In this document: in pieces, positions 1 to 7,946 of the stretch
How the letters are laid out: the number at the start of each line of letters is the position of its first letter
How positions within the stretch are numbered: position 1 is the first letter of the stretch
Source: Streptomyces clavuligerus
GTDB lineage: Bacteria; Actinomycetota; Actinomycetes; Streptomycetales; Streptomycetaceae
Direction of reading: 5' to 3'
DNA: 64,000 bases
Assembly: GCF_005519465.1 (NCBI RefSeq)
Contig: NZ_CP027858.1
Location: 2,914,001 to 2,978,000, forward strand
Notes under the pieces: model-generated
What the model saw: the letters and a program-made list of their open reading frames with translations, nothing else
Told to the model about the DNA's origin: nothing
Database searches by the model: none
Position numbers and translations under genes: made by a program

Positions 1-890
1 TGGACCTCGGTGTGGACGACGACCCGCTCGGTGGCACAGCACACCTGTCCGGCACAGGGATAGGCCCCGTCGACAGCCGCTTTCGCCGCCGCGTCCACGT
101 CGGCGTCGGCGAGGACCACCAGCGGGCCGTTGCCCGAGCACTCCATCAGGGAGCGCTTCAGCCCGGCCGCCGCCGCGATCTTCGCCCCGGTGGCGGAGGA
201 GCCGATGAACCCGATGGCGTGGATGCCCGGGTGGCGCACCAGCGCGTCACCGAAATCGCCCTCGCCGGGCAGCACGCTGACCAGCCCCCGGGGCAGCCCG
301 GCCGCGACCAGCGCCTCCATGGCCCGCAGCACGGTGAGCGGGGTGTGCGCCGGGGGCTTCACCAGCACGGCGTTCCCCGTGGCGAGCCCGGGGGCGGCGA
401 ACTCGGCGAACATCAGCAGCGGGAAGTTCCAGGGCGTGATGATCCCCCAGGTGCCCACCGGGCGATGGAAGGTGAACATCCGCTTGGAGCCGTCGCGGGA
501 GGGCAGGGTCTCGCCGCCGAGCCGTACGGCGTCCTCGGCGTGCAGCCGGAAGAGCTGCGCGGCCTCGGTGACATCGGCGATCGACTCGGCCAGCGGCTTG
601 CCCTGCTCCAGCGTCTGCAACCGGGCCAGCTCCGCCCGGCGCGCGTCGATCTCGTCGGCGACGCGGTGGCAGACGGCGGCCCGCTCCCACACATTCACGG
701 CGGCCCAGGCGCGCTGGGCGGTGTGTGCCGCCGCCACGGCGGTGTCGAGGTCCTCGGCCGAGGGCAGCGGCAGCGTCCCGACCCGCTCACCGGTCGCGGG
801 ACTGATGACGGCGAAACTCCCGCCGCCGGTGCCCTCACCGTACTCACCGGCGATGAACAGCGGTTGGCGCTCGGGTGTCGGGGTCGTCAT
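1..890 (-). CDS. Aldehyde dehydrogenase, partial (C-terminus beyond left edge)
   Basis: NAD(P)-dependent oxidation of an aldehyde to a carboxylate. About 296 N-terminal residues are visible of a family usually near 480. Visible landmarks are the substrate-tunnel segment GTWGIITPWNFP, the Rossmann motif GFIGSSATG, the general-base region LMECSGNGP, and the catalytic-cysteine region GQVCCATER close to the edge. The ATG at 890 has an SD (GGAGGAGCC) upstream. The gene stands alone, convergent with nothing visible. Substrate cannot be told; benzaldehyde/betaine-type subfamilies are possible. Confidence 0.93.
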   Translation of the reverse strand, partial: MTTPTPERQPLFIAGEYGEGTGGGSFAVISPATGERVGTLPLPSAEDLDTAVAAAHTAQRAWAAVNVWERAAVCHRVADEIDARRAELARLQTLEQGKPLAESIADVTEAAQLFRLHAEDAVRLGGETLPSRDGSKRMFTFHRPVGTWGIITPWNFPLLMFAEFAAPGLATGNAVLVKPPAHTPLTVLRAMEALVAAGLPRGLVSVLPGEGDFGDALVRHPGIHAIGFIGSSATGAKIAAAAGLKRSLMECSGNGPLVVLADADVDAAAKAAVDGAYPCAGQVCCATERVVVHTEV

Positions 891-1095
891 GGGGCAGGCT
901 CCTCCAGTCCGTGCGTACAGGCCGTACCGTCGCCCACGCCCCCGGAGCGGAAGATCCCCCGATCCCTGGAGCCCGGACACACACGATGATTCAGCGGCGC
1001 ATCCGGACCGTCAAGCAACCCGAATCCCCTGTGGAAAACCCTCGTTGAAGACATGTCAACGGCCGGAGCGGGCCGGCCGTCGAGAGCGAAAAGAC

Positions 1096-1134
1096 AGTGG
1101 TCCGGGGCCCAAGGAAGGAGGGCCCCGGACCACT
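1096..1134 (-). terminator. Hairpin terminator after the chorismate mutase gene
   Basis: A perfect 14-bp inverted repeat (AGTGGTCCGGGGCC, 1096-1109, with 1121-1134) around an 11-nt loop, 20 bp beyond the stop of the chorismate mutase gene. No T-tract, as is common in Streptomyces. Confidence 0.8.
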
Positions 1135-1154
1135 GCCGGGCGACGGACGGGAGA

Positions 1155-1790
1155 TCAGTCGTCGTCACCCGCGCACACCGACGGAACAGCCCGCAGCAGT
1201 CCCCTCGTGTGCAGCCGGTCGAGCCCCTTCTCCTGACGCACCTGGAACGCGGAGACGGCGAGAACGCCACGGCAGTGCGCCGAGGAGCGTGCGTTCTCCG
1301 AGTCCGCGATCGCCCGCACCAGAGCGGTGTTGATGCGGTTGATCTCCTCGCGCACCTGAGAAAGGTCGGGTCGCTCGACCGGGGCCTTGGCCGGATCGGC
1401 TGTCCACAGCCGGTACAGACCCCGCTGGACCAGCTTGTTCGCCTCGATCTGATCGCGGAAGATCCGCACGGTCTCCTCGGGGTCGGCGCCCGCCTCCAGC
1501 GCCTGTTTCCGCACCGTGTCGAGCACGATCCGCTCCCGCTCGGGGTCGTCGATCGGCTTGTCCGTGCCCCACTTGGACGCGGCGACCAGGTCCGCCGTGG
1601 CCAGCCGGTCGGCGGACAGCTCGGCGATCGGGCGCAGTTGGGCGAGGGAACCCGGGTGGTGGCCCTGGGACCGCACCACGTCCGACGGACCTGGAGCGGG
1701 TGCGGCCGGTGCGGGCGCCGCCCCGGCGAACAGCGCCGTACCCGCGGCTGCGGCGATCGCGGAGAGGCGTATGGAGGTGCGGCGCTTCAC
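1155..1790 (-). CDS. Secreted chorismate mutase, AroQ gamma class
   Basis: Converts chorismate to prephenate, here outside the cytoplasm. The 211-residue product starts with a signal peptide (KRR, a hydrophobic Ala-rich stretch, then an APAPAAPAP cleavage zone). The all-helical AroQ core follows with ADLVAASKW, DDPERE and FRDQIEANKLVQ, matching the exported chorismate mutase of Mycobacterium tuberculosis. A C-terminal region has two Cys (SSAHCRG and VCAG) that could form a disulfide. The GTG at 1790 is chosen over the ATG at 1829 because AAGGGGA lies just before it. No other shikimate gene is nearby. The role of exported enzymes of this class is not established. Confidence 0.88.
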   Translation of the reverse strand: MKRRTSIRLSAIAAAAGTALFAGAAPAPAAPAPGPSDVVRSQGHHPGSLAQLRPIAELSADRLATADLVAASKWGTDKPIDDPERERIVLDTVRKQALEAGADPEETVRIFRDQIEANKLVQRGLYRLWTADPAKAPVERPDLSQVREEINRINTALVRAIADSENARSSAHCRGVLAVSAFQVRQEKGLDRLHTRGLLRAVPSVCAGDDD

Positions 1791-1983
1791 GTGAGTGGTT
1801 CCCCTTGCGTCCGTCGTGCGGTCGTCCACGCGGTCATGCGCGCGTACGGTCGTGCGTCAAGCCATGCGGTCGGTCATGCGATCGGTCATGCGGTCGGGTC
1901 CGGGGCGGCGGCCGGAACGGGCGGACGCGCGAACGGCTCGCCCCCCCCCTTCCGCCCCACCCGTCCCACCCGTCCCGTCCCGT

Positions 1984-3261
1984 TCAGTTCAAGGTGTCGA
2001 ACAGGGTCCGGCCCACCCGCCTGGCCAGGCCGATGCCACCGTTGAGGATGGATTCCACCGCCGCGATGGTTCCCTCCACAGCCCCACCGCTTCCGGAACC
2101 CGCCGCCGAAACCGCCTCCGTACTCACGATCGCGCCTTCGGCCAGGTCGTCGGCCCAATCCCGCGCCTCGTCGCCCCTCTCGTCCTCGCTGTCGTCGCCG
2201 AGCAGCAGTTCCAGCAGCCGACGGGCCCGGGTGTCACCCCGCAGCAGCGCGTCCACCAGCGGGCCGGTCCCGCCGTCGCGCTCGACGACCCCGTCCAGAC
2301 AGGCATCGGCGTCCCGGTCGTCCTCCCCCAGTTCGGGGCGGTCCTCCAGCGCCTGGCGGACCAGCGCGTAGTCGAGCCCCCGGGCGAGCAGCCGGGCGCC
2401 GCCCGCGAAGCGCTCCGCCGCATCGTCGGTGTCCGCGTACGCCATGTGCGGGTAGGCCAGGGCGACTTCATGGGTGGCGAGCACGGAGAGCAGAACGTGC
2501 TCGGTCCCCTTCGGCTGGGCCAGCCTCCGGGCCTGCTCCCGGCAGTCCAGCGTGATCCAGTACGCGGGCAGCCGCGCCATGTTGCCGCCCTTGGCCAGCT
2601 TCAGGACGAGCCCCTCGAAGAACGGGGCGTCACGGGGCCGCTCCCGGCGGAGCAGCAGGTCCCGCGTCGGCCACAGGGCCTGGTCGAGACCGTCGTCCTC
2701 CGGCCCCGGGTCGCCCCCGTCCAGCCGCCGCGCGACCCGTTCGGGCGAGGTGTGGCAGATCCGCAGCGTCTCCGTGGCCCGGCTCTCCCCGTCGGCCAGC
2801 AGCCCCCGCAGCACATGCTCGGCGGTGAGCTTCGCGGCGCCCTCCCGCCGGGCCCGTTCCAGCGCCGCGACGAGGGCGCGCGCCGCCGCGCCGGAGAGTC
2901 GGCGGCCCGTGTCGCCGTCGTCACCCAGTACCTCCGTCGAGGGGACACTCGCGTCACGGTCGTCCCCGCTCTCCCACACCTCACTCCCGGTGCCCGGAGT
3001 GTCGCCGGTCTCACGGGCGGTGACCACGGCCGACTGGGCGGCGAGCGTCGCCCCCGACGCGATGAGCGCCCGGCCCGCGGGGGACTTGGTCCCGGCGATC
3101 GCCATCAGCAACTGCTCGGTGCCGATGATGTCGCCGCCGTCGGGCACCGCGCCCCAGGCCGCGCCCAGGACGCCCGACACCCGCAGGCCGATCTCCACGA
3201 CCGGATCCCCCTCGTCCGACGTGGCGCCCCTGTCCGCCGCCCCCGTGGCCGTCGTCCCCAT
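1984..3261 (-). CDS. Stand-alone Clp-N (Clp R) domain protein
   Basis: A 425-residue acidic protein whose segments (GTEQLLMAIAGTKSPAGRAL near residue 50 and LTAEHVLRGLLADGES near 155) resemble the Clp amino-terminal repeat, which binds adaptors or substrates in ClpA/ClpC. A third similar stretch (GTEHVLLSVLATHEVAL) lies near residue 245. No Walker A or AAA module follows, so this is not an unfoldase. The C-terminal tail is a short amphipathic helix (IGLARRVGRTLFDTLN). The ATG has an SD (GGGAGGG). Function unknown; it could bind Clp substrates or adaptors, or be a regulator built from the same fold. Confidence 0.7.
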   Translation of the reverse strand: MGTTATGAADRGATSDEGDPVVEIGLRVSGVLGAAWGAVPDGGDIIGTEQLLMAIAGTKSPAGRALIASGATLAAQSAVVTARETGDTPGTGSEVWESGDDRDASVPSTEVLGDDGDTGRRLSGAAARALVAALERARREGAAKLTAEHVLRGLLADGESRATETLRICHTSPERVARRLDGGDPGPEDDGLDQALWPTRDLLLRRERPRDAPFFEGLVLKLAKGGNMARLPAYWITLDCREQARRLAQPKGTEHVLLSVLATHEVALAYPHMAYADTDDAAERFAGGARLLARGLDYALVRQALEDRPELGEDDRDADACLDGVVERDGGTGPLVDALLRGDTRARRLLELLLGDDSEDERGDEARDWADDLAEGAIVSTEAVSAAGSGSGGAVEGTIAAVESILNGGIGLARRVGRTLFDTLN

Positions 3262-3638
3262 CGTGCCCTCCCGCTTTTCGCCGTCGCTCCCCGTGGCACC
3301 CCCGCGGCACCCCGTCGACAGACATCACCCTCCCGTTCCGGAGCCGGTCGCCGCGTCCGTCCGACGTCGCATCCCGGTGTCCCCCTTCGTATCCGCCGAT
3401 GGAGACGACCGGTGCGCCCGCCGTCATCGAAAGTCGCTGCCCCGGTGGCAGAGCACCCCCGAAGGTGGCAGAGCGCTCCCGAAAGCTTTTGCGCCCCGCC
3501 GACCGGGCGGGGTACGACAGCCGGACGGAGAGCGATCACCAGCGGTACGGGGATCGCCGGAGGTACGGGATCGCCAGGGGTACGGGGATCGCCGAAGGCA
3601 CGGGATCACCAGAGGTACGAGGAGAGGAGCGGGTCGCC
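3262..3638. repeat. Intergenic region with two tandem repeat families
   Basis: The gap between divergent genes holds no credible gene. At 3444-3483 a 20-bp unit (GGTGGCAGAGC...CCCGAA) occurs twice in tandem. At 3544-3613 a unit of alternating 18 and 17 bp (GGTACGGGGATCGCCGGA type) occurs four times, with a fifth partial copy running into the ribosome binding site of the next gene. Confidence 0.8.
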
Positions 3639-4265
3639 GTGAACGACACCGTGGACGGGTTCTGCTGGCTGGATCTCAAGACCCATGACCCGGCCGGTGC
3701 CGCCGCGTTCTTCGGCACGGCGCTGGGGTGGCGGTTCGCCGTGGACGAGAACGACTGGCGACGCGCCACCAAGATCTCGGTGGGGCCGTACCGGATCGGC
3801 GGGGTGAGCGATCTGTCCGCGCCGGTCTATCCGCCGGGCACCGAACCGCACATCGCCCACTACCTCGCGGTCGCCGACGCCGGACGCGGGGCCGAGGCCG
3901 CCGTCGCCGCCGGGGCCCGGCTCGTGGTGCCGCCGTTCGACGCGGGCGACCAGGGCCGGATGACGACCCTGGTCGACCCGTACGGGGCGGCGGTCTCGCT
4001 CTGGGAGGCGCGGGAGTTCACCGGCTGGACCTTCCCGCCGGGCACCCCCGGCGCCCCGCTGCGCGCGCTGCACACCTCCGGGGACCCGGACGCCGCCCAT
4101 CGCTTCTACGACGGGACCCTGGGCGTCCGGATACCCCGCGACCGCTTCGTCCTCGGCGACGGGCCGGGCTGGCGGCTGGTCATCGGGGTGCGGGAGACGC
4201 CGGTGGTCCATGAGGTGCGTCCCCCCGAAGCGGTGGGTCCGGCCCTGCTGCTCGACCGGATCTGA
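3639..4265 (+). CDS. VOC (glyoxalase/bleomycin-resistance fold) family protein
   Basis: A 208-residue protein with two paired beta-alpha-beta-beta-beta modules. The first is the better conserved (FCWLDLKTHDPAGAAAFFGTALGW ending in DPYGAAVSLWE). The second is recognisable from HTSGDPDAAHRFYDGTLG. Such proteins bind metals and small hydrophobic ligands or act as lyases or dioxygenases; the substrate is unknown. GTG 3639 is chosen because GGAGAGGAG lies 9 bp upstream; the in-frame extension back to 3399 would cross the tandem repeats. Confidence 0.85.
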   Translation: MNDTVDGFCWLDLKTHDPAGAAAFFGTALGWRFAVDENDWRRATKISVGPYRIGGVSDLSAPVYPPGTEPHIAHYLAVADAGRGAEAAVAAGARLVVPPFDAGDQGRMTTLVDPYGAAVSLWEAREFTGWTFPPGTPGAPLRALHTSGDPDAAHRFYDGTLGVRIPRDRFVLGDGPGWRLVIGVRETPVVHEVRPPEAVGPALLLDRI

Positions 4266-4358
4266 CCCGGTCCGACGCCCTTCTTCCGGGGCACGGCGCA
4301 TACGGAGGAATACCGAGGGACACCGGGAGACGGAGAGGGATACGGAGGGAACGGTGGC

Positions 4359-4769
4359 TCAGTCGGGCAGCGCGGCCGTGAAGTCGACTTCTATGAGCTG
4401 GCCGGGGAAGCCGAGCTGGGCCACCCCCAGCAGGGTGCTCGCGCTGGTGAACGCGGCGCCGACGACCGAGCTGTTGAGCCGTCGCCACGCGTCAGCCAGC
4501 ACCTCGACATCGGTGCTGACCACATAGATCACGGTACGGATCACATCTTCGGGACGGGCACCCACGACGGCCAGCGCGGCATGGGCGTTCGCCGCGATCT
4601 GGTCGATCTGGCGGCCCAGATCGCCGAGTCCGACGACGGCGCCGGTGGGGTCGAGCGGGCACTGACCGGCGAGATAAGCGGTACGTCCGGCCTCCACGAC
4701 GGTGACGTGGTGATAGCCGGGGGTGGGATGGAGTCCTTCGGAGTTGATGCGGTCGATCCTGAGGTTCAT
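4359..4769 (-). CDS. RidA/YjgF-family protein
   Basis: A 136-residue member of the Rid family, which hydrolyses reactive enamine/imine intermediates. Family signatures are YLAGQCPLD, DVIRTVIYV near residue 80, and a C-terminal GFPGQLIEVDF. The usual catalytic Arg lies in the DVIRTVIYV segment. The ATG at 4769 fits the family length; an upstream GTG-rich extension looks like non-coding leader. It is convergent with the VOC gene and lies downstream of senR on the same strand. Confidence 0.88.
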   Translation of the reverse strand: MNLRIDRINSEGLHPTPGYHHVTVVEAGRTAYLAGQCPLDPTGAVVGLGDLGRQIDQIAANAHAALAVVGARPEDVIRTVIYVVSTDVEVLADAWRRLNSSVVGAAFTSASTLLGVAQLGFPGQLIEVDFTAALPD

Positions 4770-4948
4770 ACGGTGAGTCTCACTGGAGAACGCCCAGGCC
4801 GCACCGGCTTTTCCCGGCACGGCCGGGGCGTCGGCAGCGCTGCCGGACGGGGTGCGCGCCGTGCGCTCGTCCGCTGTGCGCGGCGTACGGAGCCGTAAGG
4901 CCGACCGCGCCGCCATGGCCCGCGCGCTCCGCACCGGCTCCACGGCCC

Positions 4949-5572
4949 TCAGGACAGCAGCCGCTGTTCCTTCGCGACGGAGACGGCGCCCGCCCGGGTG
5001 TCGACGCCCAACTTGGCATAGATCCGGCCGAGATGGGTCTTTACCGTCGCCTCGCTGATGAAGAGCGCGCGGGCGATCTCCCGGTTGCCGAGGCCCCGGG
5101 CGAGCTGTCCGAGGATGTCCAGCTCCCGCTCGGTGAGGGAGGGGCGGCCCCCGCCCCGCATCCGGTCCATCACCCGGGTGGCGACCGGCGCGGACAGGGC
5201 TGTACGCCCCTGGGCCGCCGCCCGGATCGCGGCGAACAGCTCCTCGGGGCGCTCCGCCTTCAGCAGATAGCCCGTCGCGCCCGCCTCGATGGCGCGGGTG
5301 ATGTCGGCGTCCGTGTCATAGGTGGTCAGCACCAGCACATGGACCTCCAGTGCGGCGATCCGGCGGGTGGCCTCGACACCGTCGATGCCCTCGCCGAGCT
5401 GGAGGTCCATGAGGACCACGGCGGGTCTCAGCTTGGCCGCCATCGCCACCGCCTCCTCACCGCTGCCCGCCTCCCCGACGACCTCGATATCGGGTTCGCT
5501 GCCGAGCAGCGCGAGCAGCCCGGCGCGGACGACGGCGTGGTCGTCGCAGAGCAGGATGCGTACGGCGGTCAT
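4949..5572 (-). CDS. senR: Response regulator SenR (NarL/FixJ family)
   Basis: A 207-residue response regulator. The receiver domain has an acidic pocket (CDDH, residues 9-12), phospho-acceptor D56 (LMDLQ), and T/Y and K positions (LTTYD, LLKAE). It is followed by a LuxR-type HTH (LTERELDILGQLARGLGNREIARALF, about 147-195). Its ATG overlaps the stop of the kinase gene in ATGA. The pair is divergent from a secreted haem-binding protein exactly as in the SenS-SenR/HbpS redox and haem-sensing system described in Streptomyces reticuli. The symbol rests on that arrangement plus domain match. Confidence 0.88.
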   Translation of the reverse strand: MTAVRILLCDDHAVVRAGLLALLGSEPDIEVVGEAGSGEEAVAMAAKLRPAVVLMDLQLGEGIDGVEATRRIAALEVHVLVLTTYDTDADITRAIEAGATGYLLKAERPEELFAAIRAAAQGRTALSAPVATRVMDRMRGGGRPSLTERELDILGQLARGLGNREIARALFISEATVKTHLGRIYAKLGVDTRAGAVSVAKEQRLLS

Positions 5573-6897
5573 CGGTCCTCCTGGGAACGGTCCGGGCCCG
5601 GGGCGGCCTCCGGGGCGGGAGCCGGAGCGGCGTCCGAAGTGGGGGCCGGGTCCGGGTGGGGGTGGTCGGTGCTCCGCCCCAGCGGCACCGCCGCCGAGAC
5701 GACCGTGCCCTCACCCGGCGCCGACTCGACCGTCAGCGTGCCGCCGAGCTGCCGCACCCGGGCCCGCATCGCGGCCAGCCCATGGCCGCGCGCGCCGGGG
5801 GCGGCGACCTCCGCCGGGACGAAGCCGCCGCCGTTGTCGGCGATGTCCAGGACGACCTGGTCGTCCAGATGGCTGAGGGTCAGCGCGGCGTCCGACGCGT
5901 CCGCGTGCTCCCGTACGTTCGCGAGCGCGCCCTGGGCGATCCGCAGCAGCGCCGACTGCGCCTGGTCCGGCAGGGCCACGGCCGTCCCTTCCAGATGGAA
6001 GCGGACCCGCAGCGCGTCGGTGGACTCCCGCCCGGCGAGCGCCCGCAGCGCCTGCGCGAGCCCGCCGCCCTCCGCGAGATCGGCGGGGGCCAGGTCGTGG
6101 ACGAAGCGCCGGGCCTCGACGAGGCTGCGCTCGGCGATCGACTCGGCGGTGCGGACATGCTCCCGGGACCGCGCCGGGTCCGCGTCCCACAGCCGTTCGG
6201 CGGCCTGGAGCAGCATCTGCTGGCTGGACAGGCTCTGTGCCAGGGTGTCGTGGATCTCCATGGAGAGGCGCTGCCGCTCGGCCAGGGTGCCTTCGCGCCG
6301 TTCGGTGGCGGCCAGCTCCCGGCGGGTGCGGATCAGATCGTCGATCAGCGCGCGCAGCCGGTCGGCCTGGCGGCGCATATGGACGAAGACGGCGGTGGCG
6401 AGCGCCGCGACCACGGGCGGCAGCAGGAAGAGTATGGGGTCGAACGCCTGGCTGAGACGGTACTCGGCGATCACGACCCAGACGCAGACCACGGCGACGA
6501 GGGCGACGGCGGCGCGGGTGGGCAGGGAGCGCAGCCCCGTGTAGATGAGCGGGACGGCGCACCAGGCGAAGCTGGGGGCGAGGGCGACGGTGACCGCCCA
6601 GCAGCCGACGACCAGCGCGAAGCGGAGCCGTTCCGTCCCGGGGCGGGCGCGGACCGCCGGGTGCTGCCCGGCGAGCTGGAGCACGGCGAGCGCGGCGCTC
6701 AGACCGATCACGAAGGGCGCCTCGGCACTGCCCCAGTGGTTGGTCAGGAAGCGGCTCAGGGCGGCGGCGAGCAGGGCGATGAACGCGGTGTTCATGACCG
6801 CGTCGAGACGGCGGTCGTCGCGGTCGGCGCCATGGGTGCCCCCGGCGGGCGGAGCCATGTCCGGGCCCGCCGCGGCGGGCCGAGGGGGGTGGGACAT
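5569..6897 (-). CDS. senS: Sensor histidine kinase SenS
   Basis: A 442-residue membrane kinase. Five to six hydrophobic segments lie between residues 35 and 173, followed by a HisKA_3 phospho-acceptor motif (MEIHDTLAQ, H216) and a HATPase module (NVREHADA, DNGGGF, GHGLAAM). The tail is rich in Pro, Ala and Asp. The S. reticuli homologue interacts with the extracytoplasmic protein HbpS under haem or oxidative stress. ATG 6897 is preceded by AGGAGAG and is preferred to an upstream in-frame ATG at 7032. It is translationally coupled to senR. Confidence 0.88.
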   Translation of the reverse strand: MSHPPRPAAAGPDMAPPAGGTHGADRDDRRLDAVMNTAFIALLAAALSRFLTNHWGSAEAPFVIGLSAALAVLQLAGQHPAVRARPGTERLRFALVVGCWAVTVALAPSFAWCAVPLIYTGLRSLPTRAAVALVAVVCVWVVIAEYRLSQAFDPILFLLPPVVAALATAVFVHMRRQADRLRALIDDLIRTRRELAATERREGTLAERQRLSMEIHDTLAQSLSSQQMLLQAAERLWDADPARSREHVRTAESIAERSLVEARRFVHDLAPADLAEGGGLAQALRALAGRESTDALRVRFHLEGTAVALPDQAQSALLRIAQGALANVREHADASDAALTLSHLDDQVVLDIADNGGGFVPAEVAAPGARGHGLAAMRARVRQLGGTLTVESAPGEGTVVSAAVPLGRSTDHPHPDPAPTSDAAPAPAPEAAPGPDRSQEDR

Positions 6898-7189
6898 CGC
6901 TCTGCTCTCCTGGCTCTCCTGCTGGGTCTCGCGCGCCCCGGTCCGGGGCGGGGCACGGCCCGACGGCTCCCCGGAGCCCTCCGGGGACCTGGGTCCTCTG
7001 TCGATCCTCACCTGTCCGGACCCCGGGCGCATCAGCCATTCGGCCGACCCGGCGCTCCACCATCATGCCTGCGCGGGGGAGCCGGTACGCCGACCGTACG
7101 GGGCGGGGAACGGGCCGAGGATCGTTCCAGAAGGTCACCGACCCCCGGTGTCACCCACCCCTCCGCCACCCAGCCAGGAGTGAACGATC

Positions 7190-7747
7190 ATGAAGAAGCT
7201 CTCCACCCGGGCCCGCGTCCTCACCGGCACCGCCGTCGCCGTCGCGCTCAGCGCCGGAACCTTCGGCGCGGTCAGCGCGAACGCCTCCGCCCCGGCGGCC
7301 GAGTCGCGTGCGGCGGTCACGTCCGACACCTCCAGCCGCCACCTCCAGCAGACCACGCACCTCACCGTCGACGCCGCGTCGAGGGCCGCGCAGGCCACCC
7401 TGGACGCCGCCGAGCGGGCCGGTCAGCGGGTGTCGGTCGCGGTGGTCGACCGCAACGGCAACACCCTGGTGACCCTGCGCGGCAACGGCGCGGGCCCGCA
7501 GTCGTACGAGTCCGCCGAGAAGAAGGCGTTCACCGCGGTCTCCTGGAACGCGCCCACCTCCGAGCTGGTCAAGCGTCTGGAGTCGGCCCCGACGCTGAAG
7601 GACATCCCGGGCACCCTCTTCCTGCCGGGCGGTGCCCCGGTGCAGGTCAAGGGCGCACCGATCGCGGGTATCGGCGTGGCGGGCGCGCCCAGCGGCGCCC
7701 AGGACGAGGAGTTCGCGAAGGCGGGCATCGCGGCCCTGAACCGCTGA
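7190..7747 (+). CDS. hbpS: Secreted haem-binding protein HbpS (GlcG/HbpS family)
   Basis: A 185-residue secreted protein. The N-terminus KKLSTRARVLTGTAVAVALS is a signal peptide ending around NASA. The mature part is the GlcG/HbpS fold with VSVAVVDRNGNTLVTLRGNG, then SYESAEKKAFTA and a closing GIGVAGAPSG. HbpS oligomers bind haem and iron outside the membrane and modulate the SenS kinase; the divergent senS-senR genes support that role. SD AGGAGTG precedes the ATG. Confidence 0.9.
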   Translation: MKKLSTRARVLTGTAVAVALSAGTFGAVSANASAPAAESRAAVTSDTSSRHLQQTTHLTVDAASRAAQATLDAAERAGQRVSVAVVDRNGNTLVTLRGNGAGPQSYESAEKKAFTAVSWNAPTSELVKRLESAPTLKDIPGTLFLPGGAPVQVKGAPIAGIGVAGAPSGAQDEEFAKAGIAALNR

Positions 7748-7872
7748 CCGCCGCCACCCCACCGCCGACAGCGCCCGCGCCACCGGCCGCCACCCCACCG
7801 CCGACGGCACCCCCGCCGCGGGCCGTCGCCCCACCGGCCGCCGTCCCGCTGCCGCCGACGCCCCGCTGACCG
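7748..7872 (+). repeat. Pro/Ala-coding repeat tract after hbpS
   Basis: Directly after the hbpS stop, the unit GCCGCCACCCCACCGCCGAC recurs (around 7750 and 7789) with degenerate GCACCCCCGCCGC filler. In a shifted frame it would encode a Pro-Ala-Thr-rich tail ending with TGA near 7869. No start codon or SD belongs to it. Confidence 0.6.
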
Positions 7873-7934
7873 CCGGCGCCCCGTCGGCGGCAGCCTGCCC
7901 TCGCGGCACCCTTCGCACGGGCGGCCCGCGCGCC

Positions 7935-7940
7935 TAGGAT
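7935..7940 (+). promoter_or_regulatory. Leaderless -10 box (TAGGAT)
   Basis: TAGGAT ends 6 bp before the GTG at 7947, the spacing expected when transcription starts at the start codon. No SD is present. Confidence 0.65.
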
Positions 7941-7946
7941 CGCCGC

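Noticed and set aside
5656..7869. Very long plus-strand open frame antisense to senS
   Set aside because: GC-driven shadow: the minus-strand frame encodes a complete kinase with all motifs, and the plus-strand product shows no family pattern.
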